Shown: positions 32,313 through 41,805, counted from the stretch's first letter. The stretch: 64,000 bases of DNA from Prochlorococcus sp. MIT 0603 (GCF_000760215.1 NZ_JNAW01000004.1:310001-374000); one strand, 5' to 3'. The notes: a model not told the origin generated them from the sequence alone. Numbers and translations: made by a program.

Positions 32313-34001
32313 ATGAGCAATAACTACCTACCGCTGCATCACAAATATCGTCCTAAATGTTTCGATGATTTAGTTGGTCAAGAGTCAATTGTATCTACAC
32401 TAAAACAAGCGCTTTTAACAAATCGAATAGCTCCTGCATATCTTTTTTGTGGGCCTAGAGGAACTGGGAAAACATCAAGTGCAAGAATTTTGGCACGTTC
32501 CTTAAATTGTCTAGAAACAGAGAAACCTACAATTAAGCCATGCGGGGAATGCAATTTATGTCAAGAAATAGGAAAAGGAATAGCTCTTGATGTTATTGAA
32601 ATCGATGCAGCATCTAATACAGGTGTTGATAATATCCGTGAATTAATAGAAAAAGCTCAATTTGCACCAGTTCAAGCTCGATGGAAAATCTATGTAATAG
32701 ATGAATGCCATATGCTTTCAACCGCTGCATTCAATGCACTCCTCAAAACACTTGAAGAGCCACCTTCTAAAACAGTTTTTATTTTAGCCACAACTGATCC
32801 TCAAAGAGTATTGCAAACAATTCTGAGTAGATGTCAAAGATTTGATTTCAGAAGAATACCAATGCGATCGTTAATAACTCATTTGCAAGGGATTGCATCA
32901 AAAGAAAATATTGACATCGACATTGATTCCATAGAGCTAATTGCCCAGAGAGCTGAAGGTGGACTAAGAGATGCAGAAAGCCTCTTGGATCAATTAAGCC
33001 TACTAAAACCTCCAGTTAAATTAGAATCAGTATGGCAACTTCTTGGAGAAGTTCCAGAAAAAGAACTTATAAATATGGCTGCAGCAGTATCAAAAAAAGA
33101 TCCTATAAGCTTATTAAATATTGTTAGGATGTTATTCGATAATGGGAAAGAACCTATCGATATATTGCAAGGATTTACTTCAATACTTAGAGATTTATTA
33201 ATAATCAAAGCATTAGGTAGTGATTCTAATTTATGTAACATATCAAATAACTCTTATCCAGAATTAGCGGAAATAGGTAAAACATTAGAATTAGAAAATA
33301 TTTTATATTGGCAAACATATTTAAAAGGTTCAGAATCACAAATTCGTGCAAGTCTTCAACCTAGACTTTGGCTTGAAGTTCTATTACTTGGGATGTTAAA
33401 TTCAAATGATATAAATAGAGGATATAAAGATCATAAAGTTGAATTCACTAATCAAAAAGATATCACTAATACAGTTACGCCTAATCAAAAAGATATCACT
33501 AATACAATTACGTCTAATCAAGTTAAATTAAATGAGGAGGTAAAGATTATCGAAGCTCCTAATAATAGCAAAGATTTACTCTTAGAAACTTGGAAGAGGA
33601 TACTTTCTCAAGTTGAATTACCATCAACTAGAATGCTCTTATCACAACAAGCCCAATTAACAGATATAACAAAAAATAAAGCTGAGATTTCAATATCAGA
33701 AAATTGGATGGGAATGATACAAAGCAGGAAAGGGATTATTGAAAACGCAATTCAAAAATCAATTGGTGGTACCAGAGAATTAATATTTCAAAAGCAAATA
33801 AATAGAAAAGCTCAAGAAGATAAAGATTTAGATAGAGATAAGGACTTATTTAAAAATGATCAGGGCAAAGAACAAAAAGGTAATTTTATTCAAGATGGAA
33901 AAACAAATGATAAAAAAGATAATTTAATAACAAAAGAAACTGAGAGCTTTGCCAAATTTTTCAATGGAGAGGTTATTGATGAAATAAAAGATAATGAATA
34001 A
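32313..34001 (+). CDS. dnaX: DNA polymerase III subunits gamma and tau
   Basis: DnaX is the ATPase of the clamp loader. The 562 residues show HKYRPKCFDDLVGQ, Walker A GPRGTGKTSSA (from 47), a zinc module with CGECNLC, VIEIDAASNTGVDNIRELIE, VIDECHMLSTAAFNALLKTLEEPP and ILSRCQRFDFRRI. After the conserved part (to about 375) comes a variable, Lys- and Asn-rich tail containing an exact-length tandem repeat and a short conserved-looking helical block. No intein interrupts it, though some cyanobacteria have one in this gene. A programmed frameshift site was not evident. Confidence 0.95.
   Translation: MSNNYLPLHHKYRPKCFDDLVGQESIVSTLKQALLTNRIAPAYLFCGPRGTGKTSSARILARSLNCLETEKPTIKPCGECNLCQEIGKGIALDVIEIDAASNTGVDNIRELIEKAQFAPVQARWKIYVIDECHMLSTAAFNALLKTLEEPPSKTVFILATTDPQRVLQTILSRCQRFDFRRIPMRSLITHLQGIASKENIDIDIDSIELIAQRAEGGLRDAESLLDQLSLLKPPVKLESVWQLLGEVPEKELINMAAAVSKKDPISLLNIVRMLFDNGKEPIDILQGFTSILRDLLIIKALGSDSNLCNISNNSYPELAEIGKTLELENILYWQTYLKGSESQIRASLQPRLWLEVLLLGMLNSNDINRGYKDHKVEFTNQKDITNTVTPNQKDITNTITSNQVKLNEEVKIIEAPNNSKDLLLETWKRILSQVELPSTRMLLSQQAQLTDITKNKAEISISENWMGMIQSRKGIIENAIQKSIGGTRELIFQKQINRKAQEDKDLDRDKDLFKNDQGKEQKGNFIQDGKTNDKKDNLITKETESFAKFFNGEVIDEIKDNE
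33450..33515 (+). repeat. Two tandem 33-base repeats inside dnaX
   Basis: Units 33450-33482 and 33483-33515 differ at only three bases or so and encode two copies of an 11-residue unit, NQKDITNTVTP and NQKDITNTITS. The start of a third unit (AATCAA) follows. The repeat is in frame and sits in the variable linker of DnaX, so copy number changes would be tolerated. Confidence 0.9.
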
Positions 34002-34016
34002 AAACTTATAAAAAAT

Positions 34017-35348
34017 TTAACCTTTGTGAATTGTTTTGACCCAAACTAAATTCTTAGAGAAGACTGACATTTTAATAGTTATAAAGGGTATAACGAAAAA
34101 CCAATGTGATAAATAAATGATCGAGATGAATAAGTTAAAGATGGTTGGTGAAGGTATGCTAGGTCCACAGAAACTTCTTTGTCTACAACCTCTATAAAAT
34201 GCAATACCAGAAATACTAAAGGCTATAAAAGTTAATGGCCAATAAGCTGGTGTAGTTTTAGTAAGAATCGCACTAAATATATCGATAAAAGAAATGACCG
34301 GCAAAGCATATTGCAAAAGAAAAAAAGATATTAGGTCTAAATACTGGGAACTATTTAAGTTCTTAGATATAAGCAAAGGCCAGTAATCAAAAAATCGTTG
34401 AAGACCACCTTCTGCCCAACGTTTTCTTTGTTTAATCAAAGCATTAAGTGATTCAACACCCTCTTCATGAATAGGTGGATCCCACAAAATTCCAATAGAT
34501 GCTCCTGTAATCAATAAGCGAAAACTTAAATCCAAGTCATCCGTAACTGTTCCCTCATTAAACCCACCACATTCATCTAAGGCACTTCTTCTTAGGAGTG
34601 CGCCATTACCTCTTAATTCAACCACTCCTCCTGCTAATTGACGTCCTTCTTGAATAAGAGTATCCATAGCCATTTCCATGGCTTGACAAGAAGTAAGAAG
34701 ATTTTGATTAGAATTAACAACTGCTTTTCGTAATTGAACTGCAGACCACTTACCATTCTTTGCAAAAGGAATTAATCGCAATAATATATCGTCAGTAAAA
34801 TCAGCATCAGCATCCAATATAAAAACCCATTCTCCACCAAGATTTTTTAACGCATAATTCAAAGCAGCTGACTTCCCACCACTCGAACTTCTAGATCTAC
34901 TTATAACTTGCAAGTTATCGATCTCTTTCTTGCATTTATCTAAAATTGTGGGGGTTGAATCTTTACTTCCATCATCAATAATGCATATCTTTAATTTTTC
35001 CAGTGGGTATTTCAATGCTGAAAGTCTTTGAACCAATCTTCCAACTACCGCTTCTTCATCTCTAGCTGAAACTAAAACATCTATAAAAGGCAAATTAATA
35101 TCTTGAATTTGATTATCATGGAAATCCAAAACCTCATATTCAGACTTTGCTCTTCCAAGCAAAACCACCCTCAATCCATAGATACCCAAGAAAACAGTAA
35201 GAATACTCGCAGGAAAAAGGTTTTTAGGCGAATCAACCAAATGAGGCAAAAAGCCTGCTAAAACACAGCAAAACAAAAACAAAAATGATTTGCCTCGTCG
35301 GTTTTCTGGATTAACGCAAGCTACTTCCATGGAAATAGAGAGGTTCAA
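34017..35348 (-). CDS. Membrane-bound family 2 glycosyltransferase
   Basis: The 443-residue protein has two N-terminal membrane helices (about 22-65), a GT2 catalytic domain and C-terminal membrane helices (from about 345). Catalytic marks are VLVSARDEEAVVGRLVQRL, CIIDDGSKDSTPTIL, FILDADADF, GALLRRSALDECGGF, TDDLDLSFRLL and KQRKRWAEGGLQRF, the last being the QxxRW motif of processive synthases. The sugar donor and product are unknown; envelope polysaccharide or glycolipid synthesis are the likely settings. It lies 28 bases downstream of the SpoIID-domain gene on the same strand. Confidence 0.88.
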   Translation of the reverse strand: MNLSISMEVACVNPENRRGKSFLFLFCCVLAGFLPHLVDSPKNLFPASILTVFLGIYGLRVVLLGRAKSEYEVLDFHDNQIQDINLPFIDVLVSARDEEAVVGRLVQRLSALKYPLEKLKICIIDDGSKDSTPTILDKCKKEIDNLQVISRSRSSSGGKSAALNYALKNLGGEWVFILDADADFTDDILLRLIPFAKNGKWSAVQLRKAVVNSNQNLLTSCQAMEMAMDTLIQEGRQLAGGVVELRGNGALLRRSALDECGGFNEGTVTDDLDLSFRLLITGASIGILWDPPIHEEGVESLNALIKQRKRWAEGGLQRFFDYWPLLISKNLNSSQYLDLISFFLLQYALPVISFIDIFSAILTKTTPAYWPLTFIAFSISGIAFYRGCRQRSFCGPSIPSPTIFNLFISIIYLSHWFFVIPFITIKMSVFSKNLVWVKTIHKG

Positions 35349-35376
35349 CGAGAGACTCTAAGGTGTCTTTCCAAAA

Positions 35377-36921
35377 CTATTTAAAAGATTCATATGATGT
35401 TCCTGGGTAGTAATACTTGAGAATCTTTCGGGTAGTCCATCCACGCAAGGCCAAATCAATTGCCCCAGCTTGGGATAAACCAGCACCATGTCCAAATCCT
35501 CCTCCCGTAAATTCCCAAACTCCATCTTTTACTTCTTCAACAAAAAAAAGCGTACTAGGTAAATTTTTAAATTTCCTACGAATACCATCTAAACGAAGAA
35601 CAAGCTTAGACTTATTCATCTTTCCAGCAATTTCTAAGGCTAAAACTCTTCCACTAGGACCACGCTCAAGAACACGAACTATTTTGGGATACTCGTTTTC
35701 AGAAAGATTCAAAAGTTTTTTCATATTTTTTGCAGTTACAGTTCTCTTCCACCTAAACAAACGATGACCATTGCCAAAAGCTCCATCTCTTTTCGCTAAA
35801 AGCCTTTTGATTTGATCATTATCATCCAAAGGAAGATCAAACTGATTTTTCCATCTTATAGGGCCATCTACAAATGTTCGCAAATAAGGGACAGGAGCAA
35901 TAGACCAGGCCTCATGACCTGCAGCGCTAACACCACCATTGGTAGCATGATAAACCGCATTAATAGGTTTTCCTTCCCAATTCAAAACCTTCCCATTTGT
36001 TTGTTTAATCGCGCGAGCGACTGCTTCAGAGGCACGTGAAGGATCTTTGTAAACCTGACATTGAGTATCAGTGCACAAGTGATATCCATCTATTTCAAAA
36101 CGATGACTATTAGAGATAGCCCATGTTCTCGCTAAAACTGCCTGAGCAGCTAAAGCATTTGGAGGGGATGAGCTACCAATTTCATGAGGTAGAACACCAA
36201 GTAAATACTTTTCAATAGAAACCTTTTCAAGAAATGTCCATGTGCCATATGCATCTGGCTTCAAAAAAAATGGCCCTTGATACAACCCATTCTTCCAAAG
36301 CAATCCATCGGGAGCTTCAATAAAAATTTTGCCTGACAAAAAATATTCTCCAAAACCTAATTTCAAAACTGGCTTTACTTCATGAAAAACTTTCTCGCGA
36401 AAAACCTTTGATTTTAAGGTTTTAGGCAAAGGTATTTGCTTTGCAACCCATATCTCCCAATCCAAAGGGTGAGCAATCACATTAACAATGCCATCTTCCT
36501 CTAACAATGAAGAAATTCTCTGAGCAGACTCAAAACTTGGAAATGGTCCAATGACTTGACGCTCAAAGACTTTCGAAGATTTCAATGGAACTTTGCGCCA
36601 TCCAATAGAAATTTTGGAAGATTTGTGAACTAATCCATTTGCATCTTTTAAAAGCAATGGAGTCCCAGCACTAACCAGTTCTAAATGAGACACTTGGGAA
36701 GTATCCATATCCTGTTTGCCAAGATATGCTTGTAAGCTAACAAGAAGTGCATTCGTATCATTAACTGACAATGGCTTAGGAATTTTTGGATGAGTAGGGA
36801 AATAAACATCAGAAATCACTTCATCATTTACTAATTCCTCTGCCTTAAAACCATTATCCAAAGTGCTTATCAGCAAAAAGAAACTGGATAAAAGCAATGG
36901 TTTAAAAAATAGTTTCTTCAT
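35377..36921 (-). CDS. SpoIID/LytB-domain protein, exported
   Basis: The 514-residue protein begins with a signal peptide (KKLFFKPLLLSSFFLLIST). Residues of about 110-165 resemble a SPOR-like module (IGPFPSFESAQRISSLLEEDG). The C-terminal half is the SpoIID domain: VSIEKYLLGVLPHEIGSSSP, NALAAQAVLARTWAI, YHLCTDTQCQVY, AVYHATNGGVSAAG and GGFGHGAGLSQAGAIDLALRG. In sporulators SpoIID is a lytic transglycosylase acting on stripped glycan; the conserved glutamate in PHEI is present. Cyanobacterial homologues are probably cell-wall enzymes or amidase enhancers. The exact role is unproven. Confidence 0.87.
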   Translation of the reverse strand: MKKLFFKPLLLSSFFLLISTLDNGFKAEELVNDEVISDVYFPTHPKIPKPLSVNDTNALLVSLQAYLGKQDMDTSQVSHLELVSAGTPLLLKDANGLVHKSSKISIGWRKVPLKSSKVFERQVIGPFPSFESAQRISSLLEEDGIVNVIAHPLDWEIWVAKQIPLPKTLKSKVFREKVFHEVKPVLKLGFGEYFLSGKIFIEAPDGLLWKNGLYQGPFFLKPDAYGTWTFLEKVSIEKYLLGVLPHEIGSSSPPNALAAQAVLARTWAISNSHRFEIDGYHLCTDTQCQVYKDPSRASEAVARAIKQTNGKVLNWEGKPINAVYHATNGGVSAAGHEAWSIAPVPYLRTFVDGPIRWKNQFDLPLDDNDQIKRLLAKRDGAFGNGHRLFRWKRTVTAKNMKKLLNLSENEYPKIVRVLERGPSGRVLALEIAGKMNKSKLVLRLDGIRRKFKNLPSTLFFVEEVKDGVWEFTGGGFGHGAGLSQAGAIDLALRGWTTRKILKYYYPGTSYESFK

Positions 36922-37030
36922 TGGAGAATGAAATACTAAATCAGCAAAAAATAATTAATCAATAAACCAATTTGGCTTATGGGAGTCTTAGGAAGTAGGG
37001 TAACGGATTGTATTTGTGTGTTGGCCAAAA

Positions 37031-37228
37031 ATGCCTAAACTCAAAACTCGCAAAGCAGCGGCAAAGCGATTTAAAGCAACAGGCACTGGCAAGTTTATGC
37101 GGCGAAGAGCTTTCCGTAATCACTTGCTAGATCATAAGAGCTCTAAGTTAAAGAGGCATCTAGGCACTAAAGCTGTGGTAGATGAACGTGATGCAGAGAA
37201 CGTTAGCCTAATGCTCCCCTATAGCTAA
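37031..37228 (+). CDS. rpmI: Ribosomal protein L35
   Basis: The 65-residue protein [20 protein letters not shown] and onward is a standard L35 of the large subunit, very basic and ending in a short C-terminal helix with [13 protein letters not shown] place the start at ATG 37031; an in-frame TTG 15 bases upstream would add MCWPK, which no L35 carries. It is followed by rplT after 54 bases that hold a short tandem repeat. Confidence 0.96.
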   Translation: MPKLKTRKAAAKRFKATGTGKFMRRRAFRNHLLDHKSSKLKRHLGTKAVVDERDAENVSLMLPYS

Positions 37229-37235
37229 CACGAAA

Positions 37236-37264
37236 CAACTCCAACTCCAACTCCAACTCCAACT
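37236..37264. repeat. Hexanucleotide tandem repeat between rpmI and rplT
   Basis: CAACT followed by four perfect copies of CCAACT fills most of the spacer between the L35 stop and the L20 start. It has no coding role and contains no ribosome-binding-site-like run. Changes in copy number would alter the spacing between the two coupled ribosomal genes. Confidence 0.9.
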
Positions 37265-37282
37265 AATTCAAACCTTTTACTC

Positions 37283-37630
37283 ATGTCACGCGTAAAAAGA
37301 GGAAATGTAGCTAGAAAAAGAAGAAATAAAATACTTCGATTAGCCAAAGGCTTTAGAGGAAGTAACGGTTCTCTTTTCCGAACAGCAAATCAACGTGTCA
37401 TGAAGGCACTATGCAATGCCTATAGAGATCGAAGACGTCGTAAACGTGACTTTAGAAGGCTATGGATAGCTCGAATTAATGCTGCCGCTCGAATTAATGG
37501 TATTAGCTATAGCAAATTAATAGGAGGTTTAAAAAAGGCCGATATTCAAATCAATAGAAAAATGCTTGCTCAGCTTGCGATTTCTGATCCTGGTAACTTT
37601 CAAAAGATCGTAACAGGGATTCAAGGCTAA
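37283..37630 (+). CDS. rplT: Ribosomal protein L20
   Basis: L20 is an assembly protein of the large subunit and in several bacteria represses its own operon. The 115 residues match throughout: [59 protein letters not shown] and [16 protein letters not shown]. An AT-only palindrome, possibly a terminator, begins 20 bases after the stop. Confidence 0.97.
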   Translation: MSRVKRGNVARKRRNKILRLAKGFRGSNGSLFRTANQRVMKALCNAYRDRRRRKRDFRRLWIARINAAARINGISYSKLIGGLKKADIQINRKMLAQLAISDPGNFQKIVTGIQG

Positions 37631-37650
37631 AGTTATTAATTCAAGTTTTT

Positions 37651-37672
37651 AAAATAAAGATATCTTTATTTT
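37651..37672. terminator. Perfect AT-rich palindrome after rplT, possible terminator
   Basis: AAAATAAAGAT and its exact reverse complement stand directly next to each other, giving 22 bases of perfect dyad that continues into more T residues. As RNA it would form a stem of eight A-U pairs with a GAUAUC loop. The stem is weak, so termination is only a guess based on its place after rplT. Confidence 0.35.
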
Positions 37673-37746
37673 TTACCCTTAGAATAAAATAAATACTTAG
37701 TTCTCAGCTTTTAACTGAATCTCTTAGCAACTAGATTAGTTTTTCA

Positions 37747-38304
37747 ATGCCAACATCCTTACCTCAAACTTACCTCATTATATTAAGTAGTTTATTATTC
37801 ATTCTTGCAATTTTAGTAGGAAGACAGGTTTTCAAAGTAAGAGGTAATGAAATAAAACTTCTTAAATTAGAAAAAAGTGGTGCCATTGATTCAAGCAATT
37901 CAGAAAAACTTTATGAACTAGGATCTGCTCAATTAAACAAAAGATTATATCCTCAGGCTTCTCTTACTTTAAAAAAAGCATTAAAGAAAATTAATGATGA
38001 GCCAGATGATGCAAGAGCAATTATAGAGAATGCATTAGGGTTTTCATTAGCAGCACAAGATAATTTTACAGAGGCAATTAAACATTACCAGAATGCTATT
38101 AATGTTAAAAATGATTATCCAGTAGCAATGAATAATCTAGCTTATGCCAAACAAAAGTTACTTAAAGAAACAGATGCATATGAAATATATCAAAAAGTAT
38201 TAATGCTAGACCCTAAAAATAAAACAGCCAAAAAGCAAATTGAAAAAATAAACAAAATGCGTAAAAATAATTCTGAAAATATTATTTATAAAAAAGGATT
38301 TTAA
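37747..38304 (+). CDS. ycf37: TPR protein, Ycf37-like photosystem I assembly factor
   Basis: The 185-residue protein has one N-terminal membrane helix (about residues 7-27, LIILSSLLFILAILVGRQVF) and three TPR units. The run LYELGSAQLNKRLYPQASL, then ENALGFSLAAQDNFTEAIKH and NNLAYAKQKLLKETDAYEIY, aligns by eye with cyanobacterial Ycf37, the homologue of plant PYG7, which supports photosystem I assembly or stability. Length and topology also agree. A different membrane-anchored TPR protein cannot be ruled out. It lies between rplT and thiG on the same strand. Confidence 0.72.
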   Translation: MPTSLPQTYLIILSSLLFILAILVGRQVFKVRGNEIKLLKLEKSGAIDSSNSEKLYELGSAQLNKRLYPQASLTLKKALKKINDEPDDARAIIENALGFSLAAQDNFTEAIKHYQNAINVKNDYPVAMNNLAYAKQKLLKETDAYEIYQKVLMLDPKNKTAKKQIEKINKMRKNNSENIIYKKGF

Positions 38305-38334
38305 GTATTAAAAAATCAATCAAATTATTTTTCA

Positions 38335-39165
38335 ATGAATAATAATTCTTCTCTTCTTAATATTGGCAATAAAAGCTTTCAGAGCAGGCTTTTAATTGGC
38401 ACTGGCAAATATAATAATCTCAAACAAATGAATGAGAGCATTGTCAAATCAGAATGTGAGGTCTTAACAGTAGCTGTAAGAAGAATTAAATCAGATGACT
38501 CTAAACATCAAGGCATTATGGGAGCAATTAATTGGAAAAATATTTGGATGTTACCTAATACGGCAGGATGCACTAATGCAGAGGAAGCAATACGAATAGC
38601 CAAGCTTGGAAGAGAATTAGCAAAACTTGCTGGGCAAGAAGATAACAATTTTGTAAAGCTAGAAGTTATTCCAGATCAAAAGTATCTCTTACCTGATCCA
38701 TTAGGCACCTTGAAAGCTGCAGAACAACTTATTAAAGAGAATTTTATTGTTTTACCGTATATTAATGCAGATCCAATTTTAGCAAAAAGGCTGGAAGAAC
38801 TTGGTTGTGCATCAGTCATGCCTCTAGGATCAGCCATTGGTTCAGCACAAGGCATTCTGAATGAAAGTAATATCAAAATTATTATCGAAAATGCAAAAGT
38901 ACCAGTAATAGTTGATGCTGGGATAGGTTTGCCAAGCCATGCAGCTAAAGCAATGGAACTAGGAGCAGATGCAGTACTAATAAACAGTGCAATTGCTATG
39001 GCCAGAAATTCAAGCACAATGGCTGAAGCTATGCGACAAGCGGTTCAAGCTGGAAGAAAAGCGTTTATTGCTGGGCCTTTACAAGAAAGTTCTGAAGGGA
39101 ATCCAAGCTCTCCTGCATATGGAATATCTAATTTTTCACAACCTATGGAGAGTAACGGTAAGTAA
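38335..39165 (+). CDS. thiG: Thiazole synthase
   Basis: ThiG builds the thiazole phosphate of thiamine from deoxyxylulose phosphate, dehydroglycine and sulfur carried by ThiS. The 276-residue barrel shows [30 protein letters not shown], the Schiff-base lysine in FVKLEVIPD (about K108), [28 protein letters not shown] and [20 protein letters not shown]. thiS and thiO are not adjacent. The spacer to psb34 is 57 bases. Confidence 0.95.
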   Translation: MNNNSSLLNIGNKSFQSRLLIGTGKYNNLKQMNESIVKSECEVLTVAVRRIKSDDSKHQGIMGAINWKNIWMLPNTAGCTNAEEAIRIAKLGRELAKLAGQEDNNFVKLEVIPDQKYLLPDPLGTLKAAEQLIKENFIVLPYINADPILAKRLEELGCASVMPLGSAIGSAQGILNESNIKIIIENAKVPVIVDAGIGLPSHAAKAMELGADAVLINSAIAMARNSSTMAEAMRQAVQAGRKAFIAGPLQESSEGNPSSPAYGISNFSQPMESNGK

Positions 39166-39222
39166 CAGAACCATAAAGAACATACAAGAAATTCATAGCC
39201 TCCACCGAGAAGTATTGATGAA

Positions 39223-39390
39223 ATGCCGGTTACCAAAGAGTCTGGAGGAAGATTAAATGCATTTGCAAACGAACCTGAAATTAGCGTCATCAACTCAGAA
39301 TCGAGTATTTACGGTAAATCTCAGATTTACGCAATTATTGTTGTACTAGGATTAATTAGTATTATCGGTATTTATTTTTTTATCAAGTGA
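39223..39390 (+). CDS. psb34: Small membrane protein, probable Psb34 (Ssl1498 family)
   Basis: A 55-residue protein is encoded between thiG and sqdB. It has an N-terminal segment TKESGGRLNAFANEPEISV and one C-terminal membrane helix (about residues 36-54, rich in Ile, Val and Leu). The pattern GGRLNxFAxEP followed by a single helix is the mark of the Ssl1498/Psb34 family, a small protein that binds photosystem II assembly intermediates near CP47. The match rests on this short motif, the length and the topology. Codons before the ATG do not extend the similarity, so this start is preferred over the out-of-frame ATG at 39218. Confidence 0.7.
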   Translation: MPVTKESGGRLNAFANEPEISVINSESSIYGKSQIYAIIVVLGLISIIGIYFFIK

Positions 39391-39448
39391 AACCTTATAG
39401 TAGTTTTTCTAGTATTGGGTCTTTTGATCTTCACTCCAGGAGTTTTGG

Positions 39449-40645
39449 GTGAAAGTTTTTGTTCTTGGTGGTGACGGCTTCTGCGGATGGCCTTGTTCTG
39501 TAAACTTGGCAGAACATGGCCATGAAGTGTTAATCGTTGACAATCTCAGTCGACGAAAAATCGATATCGATCTTGAAGTCGAATCTCTAACTCCGATTTC
39601 TAATATTGGAGATCGATTAAAAGCTTGGGAAGAAATAGGTGGTAACCCTATTCGTTTTTCTCAGCTTGATATTGCAAGCGAATATCAACGATTACTTGAT
39701 CTCATTATCGAAGAAAGTCCTGATGCAATAGTGCACTTTGCAGAACAACGCGCAGCACCCTACTCAATGAAAAGTAGTGCTACTAAAAGATATACCGTTG
39801 ATAACAACGTAAATGGTACACATAACCTTTTAGCAGCAATAGTGGAATCTGGTTTGGACATCCATGTAGTCCACTTAGGAACCATGGGTGTTTATGGATA
39901 TGGATCTCATAGGGGGGCAACTATTCCAGAAGGTTATCTAAAGGTAGAAGTGCCTCAACCAGATGGCAGTCGTTTTGAAGAAGAAATTCTGCATCCAGCC
40001 AGTCCTGGCAGTGTTTATCATATGACTAAGACACTAGATCAATTACTTTTTCTTTATTACAACAAAAACGATAAAGTTAAAATTACTGATTTACACCAAG
40101 GGATTGTCTGGGGTACTAATACTGATGCAACTTCAAGAGACCCTCGTTTAACTAATCGATTTGACTATGACGGAGACTATGGGACTGTGTTAAATAGATT
40201 CCTTATGCAAGCTGCCATAAACTACCCTCTAACTGTCCATGGAACAGGCGGCCAAACAAGAGCATTTATTCATATTCGAGATTCAGTCAAATGTGTACAA
40301 CTAGCCCTAGAAAATCCTCCTGAACATGGCGAAAGAGTGAAAATATTCAATCAAATGACAGAAAGCCATCAAGTAGGTGAATTAGCTAAAAAGGTTGCAG
40401 CCCTTACTGGAGCTAAGGTTAATTATTTACCCAACCCTCGAAACGAAGCTGTAGAAAACGATTTAATTGTTGACAATCGCTGTTTTATTGAACTAGGGCT
40501 CAAACCAACAACATTAGATGATGGCCTTCTCACAGAAGTTGTAGAAGTCGCTAAGCGTTGGTCCACTCGTTGTGATAAAAAACGGATACCATGTATATCT
40601 GCATGGACATCAACCCAAGCACAAGCAATAAATAAGTCAAAATAA
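39449..40645 (+). CDS. sqdB: UDP-sulfoquinovose synthase
   Basis: SqdB makes UDP-sulfoquinovose from UDP-glucose and sulfite for the thylakoid sulfolipid SQDG. The 398-residue short-chain dehydrogenase-like enzyme has the family-specific nucleotide fold VFVLGGDGFCGWPCSVNLAE, VDNLSRRKIDIDL, FAEQRAAPYSMKS, GTMGVYGYG and YHMTKTLDQLL with the catalytic Tyr and Lys, then DLHQGIVWGT. Translation starts at GTG, with AGGAG six bases upstream. sqdX follows five bases later, so the two form an operon; low-phosphate waters favour this lipid. Confidence 0.97.
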   Translation: MKVFVLGGDGFCGWPCSVNLAEHGHEVLIVDNLSRRKIDIDLEVESLTPISNIGDRLKAWEEIGGNPIRFSQLDIASEYQRLLDLIIEESPDAIVHFAEQRAAPYSMKSSATKRYTVDNNVNGTHNLLAAIVESGLDIHVVHLGTMGVYGYGSHRGATIPEGYLKVEVPQPDGSRFEEEILHPASPGSVYHMTKTLDQLLFLYYNKNDKVKITDLHQGIVWGTNTDATSRDPRLTNRFDYDGDYGTVLNRFLMQAAINYPLTVHGTGGQTRAFIHIRDSVKCVQLALENPPEHGERVKIFNQMTESHQVGELAKKVAALTGAKVNYLPNPRNEAVENDLIVDNRCFIELGLKPTTLDDGLLTEVVEVAKRWSTRCDKKRIPCISAWTSTQAQAINKSK

Positions 40646-40650
40646 GTCCA

Positions 40651-41799
40651 GTGAAGATCGCTTTTTTTACCGAAACTTTTCTCCCAAAAGTAGATGGAAT
40701 AGTTACTCGGCTAACCAAAACCATTGAAAGTCTTACCAAAGCTGGAGATAAGGTTGTTATTTTTTGTCCAGAAGGCTGTCCAACTGAATTTATGGGAGCC
40801 AAAGTCATTGGAGTGCCAGCCATGCCTCTACCTCTTTATCCAGAGTTAAAACTCGGCTTGCCAGGAGCAGCAGTATCAGATGCTTTAGAAGATTTCAAAC
40901 CAGACCTAATTCATGTTGTTAATCCTGCAGTATTGGGTTTGGGAGGGATCTGGCTAGCCAAAACCAATGGAATACCACTAGTAGCTAGCTACCATACGCA
41001 TCTTCCCAAATATCTGGAACATTATGGAATGGGAATGCTTGAACCATTATTGTGGGAGCTACTCAAAGCAGCACATAATCAAGCATTGCTAAACCTTTGC
41101 ACTTCCACTGCAATGGTAAAAGAGCTCAGTGAAAAAGGAATACAAAACACTGCGCTATGGCAAAGAGGTGTAGATACAGATACTTTCCGACCTGAACTGC
41201 GTAGCACAAAAATGAGACAAAGACTTTTAGGGAAATTCAGTGATGAAGGTGCACTTCTTATATATGTTGGAAGATTGTCCGCCGAAAAGCAGATTGAAAG
41301 AATAAAGCCTGTACTTAAAGCCTTGCCTAATGCTCGACTCGCACTAGTAGGTGATGGACCATACAGAAATCAACTTGAAAAAATATTTGAAAACACCCCA
41401 ACTACTTTTGTTGGTTACCTCTCGGGTGAAGCACTAGCCAGTGCATATGCATCAGGAGATGCGTTCCTTTTCCCATCAAGCACAGAAACTTTAGGATTAG
41501 TGCTCCTAGAAGCAATGGCAGCAGGATGTCCTGTCGTAGGAGCAAATAAAGGTGGTATTCCCGATATCATCACAGATGGTACGAATGGATGCCTTTATAA
41601 CCCTGATGGGGAAAATAATGGGAACGAAAGTCTTATTCTCGCGACAAAGAAACTCTTAGGAAATGCAAATGAACGTCAGGAAATGAGAGATGCGGCTCGT
41701 AAGGAAGCTGAACGCTGGGGATGGCCCGGAGCTACAGAGCAATTAAGAAAATTTTATAAACAAATACTTGAGAAACAAGTCAATGAAATGGCTGCCTAA
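40651..41799 (+). CDS. sqdX: Sulfoquinovosyltransferase SqdX (GT4)
   Basis: SqdX transfers sulfoquinovose from UDP to diacylglycerol, completing SQDG. The 382-residue protein is a GT-B family 4 enzyme: IAFFTETFLPKVDGIVTRL at the N-terminus, VASYHTHLPKYLEHYGMGML, LWQRGVDTDTFRPEL, LIYVGRLSAEKQIERI and the donor-site ETLGLVLLEAMAAGCPVVG. The start is GTG 40651. Being five bases after sqdB supports the specific assignment over a generic mannosyltransferase. Confidence 0.93.
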   Translation: MKIAFFTETFLPKVDGIVTRLTKTIESLTKAGDKVVIFCPEGCPTEFMGAKVIGVPAMPLPLYPELKLGLPGAAVSDALEDFKPDLIHVVNPAVLGLGGIWLAKTNGIPLVASYHTHLPKYLEHYGMGMLEPLLWELLKAAHNQALLNLCTSTAMVKELSEKGIQNTALWQRGVDTDTFRPELRSTKMRQRLLGKFSDEGALLIYVGRLSAEKQIERIKPVLKALPNARLALVGDGPYRNQLEKIFENTPTTFVGYLSGEALASAYASGDAFLFPSSTETLGLVLLEAMAAGCPVVGANKGGIPDIITDGTNGCLYNPDGENNGNESLILATKKLLGNANERQEMRDAARKEAERWGWPGATEQLRKFYKQILEKQVNEMAA

Positions 41800-41805
41800 A
41801 TCAAT

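Noticed and set aside
37016-37030. TTG start five codons before rpmI
   Set aside because: It would add MCWPK before a canonical L35 start; the ATG at 37031 agrees with the family.
38676-39017. Minus-strand frame of 113 codons inside thiG
   Set aside because: Opposite to the conserved ThiG barrel; no independent evidence for a gene.
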